DNA of 18,024 bases from the NCBI GenBank assembly GCA_964394085.1, contig CAYMWF010000096.1, positions 1 through 18,024 on the forward strand, in the 5' to 3' direction. The notes beneath the pieces were generated by a model. That model was not told the DNA's origin, did no database searches, and was given only the letters and a program-made list of their open reading frames with translations. The position numbers and the translations under genes were made by a program. Shown here one piece after another: positions 6,949-13,498 of this stretch (position 1 is its first letter; each line of letters starts with the position of its first letter). This DNA comes from CAYMWF01 sp964394085 [NCBI: uncultured Gemmatimonadota bacterium]. GTDB taxonomy: Bacteria > GCA-2686955 > CAYMWF01.

Positions 6949-7526
6949 CGCGATCTCCTTCCGGCAGGCTGTTCCGCCAGATTCAATTCATAGTCCAGAA
7001 TCTGTCTGTACAACTCTTGTTTTCGGTTGGTTAACTGTGCATATCTTGCGACGGAGTCGCCGAAAGCAATCAGCGCTTGCTGACACTCCAAAGAGGGAAC
7101 CGGTATGTTCATACGTCCCAGGTTCCCTGCGCTAATGAACGGAATGGTGGTCTGCTCGCAATGGCGCGAGAACAGACGCTGTCCATTCATTGAGTTGAGG
7201 TAGCACGCCACATATTCCGGGAATACCGATTGGTTCGTGATAGACAGCACAAGAACTGAAGACGGAACGGTCCAGGTTGCTGAGTCCTGCGGCTCGAAGA
7301 CGGCAGCAACAAACCGCCCTCGATTCACAACAAGTACATCTTTCGGCATGAGTGGTTTGGTGATAGATGCATTTGTTCTGAGCGGCAGTTCGTCACTAAA
7401 AGAGATTGAGCCCCCCGAAAGAATGTTCTTTGGCTGTAAGACCAGCACACTGCCGTCGGACACGTTCGCGAGCCGGCTGCGGAATGCGTGACCCATCCGA
7501 ATATCGCTGAACTCTTCGATTCGCAT
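6945..7526 (-). CDS. Half-size HsdS-like specificity subunit
   Basis: A 193-residue protein resembling one half of an HsdS subunit. An N-terminal target-recognition domain (RIEEFSDIRMGHAFRSRL at the start, PKDVLVVNRGRFVAAVF in the middle) is followed by the dimer-like spacer block GRMNIPVPSLECQQALIAFG and a helix ending in ELYRQILDYELNL. Single-TRD S proteins can pair to recognise DNA or modify specificity. Here it coexists with a second HsdS at the end of the operon, so it may form an alternative or mixed complex with HsdM; this is inference. It is the first gene of the operon, with a strong AAGGAGG 7 bases before the ATG and a promoter about 20 bases upstream. It overlaps hsdM by four bases. 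Confidence 0.87.
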   Translation of the reverse strand: MRIEEFSDIRMGHAFRSRLANVSDGSVLVLQPKNILSGGSISFSDELPLRTNASITKPLMPKDVLVVNRGRFVAAVFEPQDSATWTVPSSVLVLSITNQSVFPEYVACYLNSMNGQRLFSRHCEQTTIPFISAGNLGRMNIPVPSLECQQALIAFGDSVARYAQLTNRKQELYRQILDYELNLAEQPAGRRSR

Positions 7527-7550
7527 TACAGCCTCCTTAAGTCTCTAGGT

Positions 7551-7568
7551 GTAGTATAACGATACTGC
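7551..7568. promoter_or_regulatory. Operator-like palindrome 1 (over the -10)
   Basis: The 18-base element GTAGTATAACGATACTGC has 7-base arms, one position short of perfect symmetry, around a 4-base centre. It covers the -10 box of the operon promoter. The same design recurs at 7592-7609, with centres 41 bases apart (about four helical turns). This fits a repressor binding as two dimers on one face of the DNA. No regulator gene is visible in the window. Confidence 0.7.
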
Positions 7569-7581
7569 TCAGTGAAGTCAA
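7553..7581 (-). promoter_or_regulatory. Sigma70-type promoter of the hsd/TIR operon
   Basis: On the minus strand TTGACT (7581-7576) and TATACT (7558-7553) are separated by exactly 17 bases, close to consensus. Transcription would begin near 7546, leaving a leader of about 20 bases that contains the strong ribosome binding site of the half-HsdS gene. It is the only strong promoter I see for the operon. Confidence 0.8.
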
Positions 7582-7591
7582 GGGCAAAATC

Positions 7592-7609
7592 GCAGTATTT
7601 TTATACTGC
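7592..7609. promoter_or_regulatory. Operator-like palindrome 2 (upstream of the -35)
   Basis: GCAGTATTTTTATACTGC is a perfect 7-base inverted repeat with a 4-base centre and is the twin of the element at 7551-7568. The flanking CTCA is shared too. It lies 10 bases upstream of the -35 box. Confidence 0.7.
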
Positions 7610-8088
7610 TCACTGGTCATTTTGCGGTTAGCGTTGCCATTATTGTTCTATGTTGTTGACTATACGCTATTTCTGAATAGTTAGCCTCATATGAGCCTCT
7701 AGTTAAAATCGCCCGTTGTTATGTTGCTCGATGAAGATTTGAAGGGAGCCGCACCCCCGGGGAGGGGATGAAATCAGGCGTCATAGATCGGGTCGGAGTA
7801 AAAACCGGAGTTTTTGCAGCCCCGGACGGAGTCGTCTCGGGCCGATCCATGAAGGCCGGCTCTGGAGGTAGGTTACGGGAGGAGCCTGCTCGATGTTCCG
7901 CTGATCTATTTCGACTGATGATCTGCTCTCTTTTCAATGCTTGTATGTAAACGCAGCCCTCCGGTGGGAATTCCCCATGGGCGAGAAAAGCACCGAATCG
8001 CCGGCTTCGGGATTGTGAAGCCCGGGCTGATTCCGGCGGATTTCATGGTTGACGCGTGTTGCGCGGTATAAAATAATCGGCCCAGTCG
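7610..8088. other. Non-coding boundary between defence operon and MORN gene
   Basis: No convincing gene, tRNA or insertion sequence is visible in these 479 bases. The left third is AT-rich and the rest GC-rich, with small palindromes (a CCCCCGGGG core at about 7755 and AAAACCGGAGTTTT at about 7801). The composition shift suggests the edge of an acquired island, but I see no direct-repeat attachment site. Confidence 0.5.
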
Positions 8089-8532
8089 GTGTTTCAACAT
8101 CACATGGGGGCGAAACATGAGAACCTGCACCCGGACGTTTTTTATGCGATGATCGTATCCCTTTTCTTCCTGGTACTGGATCCGACGGGATCACACCTGG
8201 CCGCCGAATGCGTCTCGGGCGACTGCATCGACGGTTTCGGCACCTTCGAATACCCGGGCGGCAACCGGTACGAAGGAGAATTCAGGGATAACAAGCGCTA
8301 TGGGACGGGGACGTTCTACTGGGAAAATGGCGAGAAATACACCGGCGGATTCAAAGACAACGTAATGGATGGGGAGGGAACCTACACCTGGCCCGACGGC
8401 TCCAGCTTCGAAGGAACCTGGAAGAACGACGAGAAGCACGGCGCCGGCATCCTGCACCGGCCCGACGGCACCACCGAAAAACAGTACTGGAGGTACGGAA
8501 GACTATCGAAAGATCGAAGGAAACGTCCCTGA
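8089..8532 (+). CDS. MORN-repeat protein, probably exported
   Basis: A 147-residue protein whose second half is a run of MORN repeats (GFGTFEYPGGN at 49, YEGEF 61-65, YTGGF 84-88, FEGTW 107-111, then a partial repeat with HGAGILHRPDG). MORN repeats form an extended beta-hairpin stack and usually serve as a binding or spacer surface; no enzymatic domain is present. Residues 21-39 (MIVSLFFLVL then GSHLAA) look like a signal peptide, so the real start may be the ATG at 8149 rather than the GTG at 8089 or ATG at 8104. None has a clear ribosome binding site. It is a lone gene between the defence operon and a convergent LamG gene. The ending is strongly basic (RLSKDRRKRP). Its function is unknown. 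Confidence 0.8.
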   Translation: MFQHHMGAKHENLHPDVFYAMIVSLFFLVLDPTGSHLAAECVSGDCIDGFGTFEYPGGNRYEGEFRDNKRYGTGTFYWENGEKYTGGFKDNVMDGEGTYTWPDGSSFEGTWKNDEKHGAGILHRPDGTTEKQYWRYGRLSKDRRKRP

Positions 8533-8554
8533 GTCAGGAAATTTAAACAGTCTG

Positions 8555-8630
8555 AATAATTCTCCACTTGAAGAGACTGCTTCGATTCCGCAGCGAGTCC
8601 GGTTCCAGGTTTACATAATAATTCTCCACG
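8555..8630. repeat. 62-bp-period tandem repeat, locus 1 (after MORN gene)
   Basis: The string AATAATTCTCCAC occurs at 8555 and again at 8617, exactly 62 bases apart, with related sequence between. The block TTTACATAATAATTC is shared with the better-preserved 62-bp repeats at 13030-13181. This is a diverged copy of that family, beginning 22 bases after the MORN stop codon. Confidence 0.75.
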
Positions 8631-8638
8631 TGTAGGAA

Positions 8639-8659
8639 ATTTGCTGATTCGCAGCAAAT
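8639..8659. terminator. Possible bidirectional hairpin between convergent genes
   Basis: ATTTGCTG (8639-8646) pairs perfectly with CAGCAAAT (8652-8659) across a 5-base loop, between the ends of the MORN gene and the LamG gene. T-rich sequence lies only 12 bases downstream on the plus strand and is minimal on the minus strand, so it would be a weak terminator at best. Confidence 0.4.
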
Positions 8660-8753
8660 CCGCCTGCTTTTTAAGTTCCCGCTTGTTTCGTAACCATCCC
8701 GCCGGTTTGATGATGCGAACTACGATTCGGCAGAAAATAGATCTATCCCCTTT

Positions 8754-10664
8754 TTATTTGAGAAGCAGCATCCTCTTCTGGATCACGCAATCGGAAGTTT
8801 TCAACCTGTAGATATACACGTTGCTCGCCACGGGCTCCCCGTGCTGGTTCGTCCCGTTCCAGACGACTTCGTGGTCGCCCTCGGGCAAAGCGGAATCTAA
8901 AAGGTTTGTTATAAATCTACCTTGAAGATCGTATACATCTATCAAAATGGGTGATGCTTCGGGAAGGTAAAAGGCGATATGCGTTAAGGGATTGAATGGA
9001 TTAGGCTTGTTTTGCTCGATCTTGATCGATCTTTCAATAGGGGGGGGAGCCATGCCGCCGCCCTCTTTTGAACAAAACGTACAGCTTACAGGGCCGTATT
9101 CCTGTACGCTTCCGTCCAGGCTCAATGCGACGAGATTGTAATAATACGTGGTATTGTCCTCGACATCCATGTCCAGGTATTCATACCATGTCGTCTCCAA
9201 TGAAGTTCCGCCCTCGGGTCCTTCTTCTATCCAAATCGGTATTATTCCGTGGTCTTCCCGGTACAATTCATAGTGAAGGAGGGATAGCTCGCTCTCGACT
9301 CTCCACGTGACTTTGATGCTATTCTGGAATGATTCCGCCCCGAAATAGGAAAGCTCAACGGGGAGGGTTTCGTCATCGCTCGTGAGGATGAATTGGCTGA
9401 AACTCGTCAGATTGTTTGCCGTTATGTGGCCCACGCCATCGTATAAGTCCCCTTCACTGTTTATCGTATAGGACGAAACCACGTTCCACGATTCCCCGGC
9501 TTCCGACCTGGTATAGAGACTCAGCTTGGCTTCATTTTCGATCCCGTTGAAATAATCGTAATGAAAACTGACATCCGCATTGAATGAACCGTCGTCATCG
9601 ACCATCCAGAGTTCCCAGTAGGTCAACGCATAATTGGCAAGCAATCCAGCGACGACATCCGGCTTGCCGTTTACCTGGATCGCACTGAAGATCGCGTTCG
9701 AGCCGGGACCGTTTCCATCCCAGATAATATCTACGGGAACATCCGAATTTTCCATGAGATTGCTTGTGCCCGTTCCCATGTGGCACTCGTCCCCGATCGG
9801 TGCGGTGGATGTCGTCCAGGACGGTTTGCAGGTTTCCTCTCCATCGCCCCTTAAGCCATTGTTGCTCCCCTTCGAGTCCGTTACCGTATCGCCGTCGCCG
9901 TCATCCATCTTCCAGTAGCTGACGAGGTCGGAGTAATCAGGATGGGAACCTGTGACACTCTTGTTCATCCATTCCTGGATCGTGGCTTGATCCAGGTCTG
10001 TCTTCCAGACACGGACTTCGTCGATTTTACCGTCGAAAGCGGGCGTCTCCCACCACTGTGTGGCGCCCCGGCCTATCTTCAAAGGTTGTGTTCCAGTGGC
10101 CGGCGTTCCCGTGTAAGAGAAGGGAGTTCCCTCAACACCGTTTACATAGACTCTTATAACGTCGCCGTTGTAGGTTCCGGCGACATGGATCCATGTTTCG
10201 GTCGGCAATCCCATCATACTGGCGGGACCTCTCCACCCGCCGGAATAAATATAGAAAAAGAAACCGGAACTTTCGACTTTCAACCCGCCGAAACCGCCGG
10301 TGGCTTTGCATAAAAAATATGTATTCGTCAAAGGAGCAGTATCTTTATATATCCAGGCCTCAACCGTTATATTGGGAGAGATATCCAGATCGTCTGAATC
10401 GGGCACATTTACAAAATCATCCGAACCATCGAAATCCAGCACCTTTCCGGCGCCTTGAGCGTGGATGGGCGTGGTGGAGCAGGCAAGAATCATTGCCGCA
10501 GTCAAGACGACCGACACCTCGACACCCAAAGCCGTTCCAACCCGGCTGATGAAACTCCGGAGCGGCCTGATCCTTGAGAAGCCGGCGCGGCGCGGGAGAG
10601 ATTCCCGTGCGTTCCCCACGCCTGTTTTACCCCGCTTCCCCGCCCAGAGATCTATTTTATACAT
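8754..10664 (-). CDS. Secreted LamG-domain protein with FlgD-like C-terminal sorting tail
   Basis: A 636-residue surface or secreted protein. A hydrophobic export segment (VSVVLTAAMILACSTTPIHA, 50-69) is followed by a LamG/concanavalin-like domain (about 73-280) with VLDFDGSDDFVNVPDSDDL, ITVEAWIYK, TWIHVAGTYNGDVIRVYVNG and FDGKIDEVRVW. A beta-rich middle region follows, then a fibronectin-III-like stretch (LPVELSYFGAE, then KVTWRVESELSLLHYELYRED). The C-terminal ~90 residues are a FlgD-like domain with KPNPFNPLTHIAFYLPEA, DVYDLQGRFI and VYIYRLK..KRMLLLK, used in these phyla for secretion or surface anchoring. LamG domains usually bind glycans or proteins; the ligand is unknown. The n-region before the signal is unusually long (about 49 residues) with no later ATG before the hydrophobic core, so the start is uncertain. 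It is transcribed away from the M1 peptidase gene. Confidence 0.88.
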   Translation of the reverse strand: MYKIDLWAGKRGKTGVGNARESLPRRAGFSRIRPLRSFISRVGTALGVEVSVVLTAAMILACSTTPIHAQGAGKVLDFDGSDDFVNVPDSDDLDISPNITVEAWIYKDTAPLTNTYFLCKATGGFGGLKVESSGFFFYIYSGGWRGPASMMGLPTETWIHVAGTYNGDVIRVYVNGVEGTPFSYTGTPATGTQPLKIGRGATQWWETPAFDGKIDEVRVWKTDLDQATIQEWMNKSVTGSHPDYSDLVSYWKMDDGDGDTVTDSKGSNNGLRGDGEETCKPSWTTSTAPIGDECHMGTGTSNLMENSDVPVDIIWDGNGPGSNAIFSAIQVNGKPDVVAGLLANYALTYWELWMVDDDGSFNADVSFHYDYFNGIENEAKLSLYTRSEAGESWNVVSSYTINSEGDLYDGVGHITANNLTSFSQFILTSDDETLPVELSYFGAESFQNSIKVTWRVESELSLLHYELYREDHGIIPIWIEEGPEGGTSLETTWYEYLDMDVEDNTTYYYNLVALSLDGSVQEYGPVSCTFCSKEGGGMAPPPIERSIKIEQNKPNPFNPLTHIAFYLPEASPILIDVYDLQGRFITNLLDSALPEGDHEVVWNGTNQHGEPVASNVYIYRLKTSDCVIQKRMLLLK

Positions 10665-10773
10665 TCTTTATGTTCCCTTCTGCATGCCGACTTTCTACCT
10701 GCCGGCCAGAATATCGGCTCAAATAAGTATCGGATTCAAACCGACGATAAGCCTGTTTTTTCGGGTTCGACGC

Positions 10774-10978
10774 CGTTTTGTTGAATCTCCTTGACGAAGT
10801 TCGAGCTTTTCGTAGGTTATTGGAGTCGACACGAGACTCCGGTGTTTCGCGACGAAAGCTGCTGAGAAACACGGGTTAAGGATACTCCGACGATGCAGAT
10901 GATTGAAATCATCGAATATGATGGAAAAGGCAAAAAATACTATGTACCGGGATAAAAAAGTCGCAGTTGTCCGGCCCG
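10774..10978 (+). repeat. Diverged copy of the glycosyltransferase promoter, leader and gene start
   Basis: The stretch from TTGTTGAATCTCCTTGACGA onward, through AGCTTTTCGTA, GGATACT and the start codons ATGTACCG.GATAAAAAAGTC, parallels 16701-16875 in front of the GT2 gene. Similarity continues for about 20 codons and then stops abruptly within the peptidase's signal region. Confidence 0.8.
10791..10818 (+). promoter_or_regulatory. Putative promoter of the M1 peptidase gene
   Basis: TTGACG (10791-10796), a 16-base spacer and TAGGTT (10813-10818). The same arrangement, TTGACG-16-TAAGTT, precedes the glycosyltransferase gene. Its retention in both otherwise diverged copies supports it as a promoter. 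The -10 box is a weak match to the sigma70 consensus. Confidence 0.5.
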
Positions 10979-12999
10979 CCTGCAGCGCCGCGCAAATCCT
11001 GCTCAAGGCTCATTGGTCGGCTGCAATTATCCTGCTATGCCTGGCCGGACAGGTTTTCGCAGGGGGCGGTCGGATCAGGGAAGAATTCTATCGAAACGAA
11101 TTTCAGAACTGGAAAGAGTATATCGGGCGTTTTCAGGATTGCACCCCTGATTCCAGCTTCGATGTTACATTTTATCACCTGGACGTGGATATCGGGGTGG
11201 AATCGCCGTTCATCGGGGGCAATGTACTTTGCGAATTCGACGTCGGGGAACCGAACCTGCAGGCGATCAGGCTCAACCTGCACGAGTCGATGACCATCGA
11301 CAGCATAACCGGGAGCGTGAACGCCCATACCTTCGGAAACGACACGATAAATATAGAACTCGACAGGATATATCAGCCCGGTGAATCCGCCGCAGTGAGA
11401 GTGTTTTACCACGGCATACCCGAGCTTGCGGGAGGTTACAAGGGCTTGCGATATGAGACGCACAGGGCGGGGGAGCCGGTCATCGCCACCCTGTCCACGC
11501 CGTTCCTCTCCCATTACTGGTGGCCCTGCAGGGACGGCCCCGGAGACAAGCCCGATTCGGTATATATCGATATAACCATTCCCGACACGACCGTGGCCGG
11601 CTACGAACTCGTTGCGACATCGAACGGGGTGCTTGAACAGATAGTCCGGCACGACGGCAGGAAGACCTTCGAGTGGAGGGAGAGGTATCCCGTAGTTCCA
11701 TATTACGTGATGGCGGCGATATCCAACTACCGCAGCTTCCAGCAGGTTTACAGCGGTTTTTCCGGAAAAACCTTTCCGATCGATTATTTTGTTTTCAGCG
11801 AGGACTACGAGGAGGCGCAGGAAGGGGTGGCCCGGCTCCCCGAGGCGATCGCGCTCTTTTCATCCCTTTTCGGCGCGTACCCGTTCGAGGACGAGAAATA
11901 CGGCATGACCCAGCTCGGATATTACGGGGCGATAGAGAACCAGACCAACACCATCCAGAACAGCCTTTCCATCGACTGGTTCGAGATATCCGTTCACGAG
12001 CTGGCGCACATGTGGTTCGGCGACATGATTACCTGCCGGGACTGGCACCACGGCTGGCTGAACGAAGGGTTCGCCACCTACTGCGAAGCCCTCTGGGCGG
12101 AGCATGCGGGTGGATTCAGCGCCTACCGGGACCGCATGTCCGAAAATGAATATTTCTACGGCGGAACTTTGTACCTGGAGGATATCTCCGACCCATTCAA
12201 TATATTCATCGGTATTATTTATCAAAAAGGCGCGTATGTCCTGCACATGCTGCGACATGTCATGGGAGACGCGGATTTTTTCGAGGCGCTGTACTGTTAT
12301 GCGCAGGCCCCTGAACTTCGATACGGCCACGCCGTAACCGATGATTTCAAGCAGATCTGCGAGCAGGTCGGCGCGGCGGACCTCGATTTCTTTTTCGACC
12401 AGTGGATTTACGATGAATACTACCCGGTTTACGAGTACAGCTTTTCCCGGAATCCCCAAACTCATGAAACAAAGGTCGACATCGAGCAGATCCAGGGCCG
12501 ATACGGCTGGAGGGCAGTATTCGAGATGCCGGTTGATCTCAAGTTCGGTTTTACCGGCGGAGAAGACTCCCTGGTGACCGTATGGAACGACAGGAGAGAT
12601 CAGCGGTTCACTTTCGACTTCGCGGATGCCGTGGACCAGGTTACCCTCGATCCCGATGACTGGATCCTGAAAAGAGCGTCCCAGGTGGGAGTCGAAATCG
12701 ACGCACCCGGAGCGAAATCTCCTGAATTCTCCCTCGGCCCCAATTATCCCAACCCGTTCAATCCCGTTACCGTGATACCCTTTTCCGTAGCGGTCGACGC
12801 TCACGTGGATTTGAGGGTTTACGATCTGCGGGGGAGAGAGGTCGGAAAACTCGTCAACGGCGTATTGGCGAGCGGATCTCATCAGGTCGCCTGGTACGGG
12901 AGGAATGAATCCGGGCGGCGGGCTTCGAGCGGCGTTTACATCATGCGCCTCAAGGCTGAAGGCAGAACCCTGACCAGAAAGATCCTGCTGATGAAATAA
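10942..12999 (+). CDS. Secreted M1-family zinc metallopeptidase with FlgD-like tail
   Basis: A 685-residue aminopeptidase-N-like enzyme. The zinc site HELAH (352-356) and the third ligand Glu375 (NEGFATYCEALW) give HExxH-X18-E, and GYYGAIENQ (326-334) replaces the usual GAMEN substrate-binding motif. YQKGAYVLHMLRH supplies the family's conserved tyrosine region. An N-terminal beta domain (about 45-240) precedes the catalytic part. The last ~85 residues form the FlgD-like sorting domain (PNPFNPVTVIPF, RVYDLRGREV, GVYIMRLKAEG, ending KILLMK). The frame is open from an ATG at 10903, but I place the start at 10942 because MYRDKKVAVV there matches the start of the GT2 gene at 16839. The signal peptide (SAAIILLCLAGQVFA) follows this borrowed 24-residue stretch. 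It probably digests peptides outside the cytoplasm. Confidence 0.93.
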   Translation: MYRDKKVAVVRPACSAAQILLKAHWSAAIILLCLAGQVFAGGGRIREEFYRNEFQNWKEYIGRFQDCTPDSSFDVTFYHLDVDIGVESPFIGGNVLCEFDVGEPNLQAIRLNLHESMTIDSITGSVNAHTFGNDTINIELDRIYQPGESAAVRVFYHGIPELAGGYKGLRYETHRAGEPVIATLSTPFLSHYWWPCRDGPGDKPDSVYIDITIPDTTVAGYELVATSNGVLEQIVRHDGRKTFEWRERYPVVPYYVMAAISNYRSFQQVYSGFSGKTFPIDYFVFSEDYEEAQEGVARLPEAIALFSSLFGAYPFEDEKYGMTQLGYYGAIENQTNTIQNSLSIDWFEISVHELAHMWFGDMITCRDWHHGWLNEGFATYCEALWAEHAGGFSAYRDRMSENEYFYGGTLYLEDISDPFNIFIGIIYQKGAYVLHMLRHVMGDADFFEALYCYAQAPELRYGHAVTDDFKQICEQVGAADLDFFFDQWIYDEYYPVYEYSFSRNPQTHETKVDIEQIQGRYGWRAVFEMPVDLKFGFTGGEDSLVTVWNDRRDQRFTFDFADAVDQVTLDPDDWILKRASQVGVEIDAPGAKSPEFSLGPNYPNPFNPVTVIPFSVAVDAHVDLRVYDLRGREVGKLVNGVLASGSHQVAWYGRNESGRRASSGVYIMRLKAEGRTLTRKILLMK

Positions 13000-13498
13000 A
13001 TCCCCATCCCGGCCTGTAACCGCTGCGGCCACATGGAGAAAACCCGTCGATTCCGCGGTGTGGCCGATATCAGGTTTACATAATAATTCCTCACGTGGGG
13101 AAACTTTGTCGATGCCGCGGCGTGGCCGATTTCAGGTTTACATAATAATTCCTCACGTGGAGAAACTCCGTCGATTTGCCGCCAAGGCAGCAGGAACCGC
13201 CGGCACCTGATCTTGGCAAAGAACCCGCGGGTCGTTTAACTATTAAAACTTGTTGTCAGAAGCTGTGGCAGCGTCATCGGCGGAACAATCCGGTTTTACA
13301 TCAGCGCACAATTTTGCAGGCAGAAGCAGACCATATCCGCTCAGGGAAAGGTTAAAAAAAAAGTTGCATGGCCTGAAGAGCGCAGGTAGAATTCTTCCAG
13401 AAGGAGGCCGAAGCAAGAAAATCGTCGAATCCCGAGGAGACGTTTACGATTGTTCCAGAGGAAGTAGTTAAATTTTCCTTTTCCTGGCGCGATCGAGC
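13000..13498. other. Intergenic region with tandem repeats and a possible coding remnant
   Basis: The first 180 bases hold the 62-bp tandem repeats. From about 13250 to 13540 there are short coding-like stretches in different frames (for example KLWQRHRRNNPVLHQRTILQ and EETFTIVPEEVVKFSFSW), broken by stops. They may be a decayed gene, but I recognise no family. No riboswitch consensus is seen ahead of the TonB receptor. Confidence 0.4.
13030..13181. repeat. 62-bp tandem repeat, about 2.4 copies, locus 2 (after M1 gene)
   Basis: Units run 13030-13091, 13092-13153 and a partial 13154-13181. Each holds CGATNCCGCGG-like sequence, then GTGGCCGAT, then CAGGTTTACATAATAATTCC, then CACGTGG. The two full units differ at only a few positions. 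The array begins 30 bases after the peptidase stop codon, as at the MORN locus. Confidence 0.88.

Noticed and set aside
8049-8074. Sigma70 promoter before the MORN gene
   Set aside because: TTGACG and TATAAA/TAAAAT are present but only 12-14 bases apart, too close for a normal promoter.
7610-8088. Phage or integrative-element attachment site at the island edge
   Set aside because: No tRNA gene, integrase or matching direct repeat was found within the window.
11860-13032. Long minus-strand open frame of 390 codons opposite the M1 peptidase
   Set aside because: It mirrors the codon pattern of the peptidase gene, has no recognisable domain, and the plus strand has clear catalytic motifs.
13030-13181. 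CRISPR array with 62-bp spacing
   Set aside because: The whole 62 bases is conserved between units, not just a short repeat, so there are no spacers.
13250-13498. Cobalamin riboswitch ahead of the TonB receptor
   Set aside because: Only a short AGGAGAC string near 13433 recalls the B12 box; the flanking GCC.../...GCC parts and the other conserved blocks are absent.
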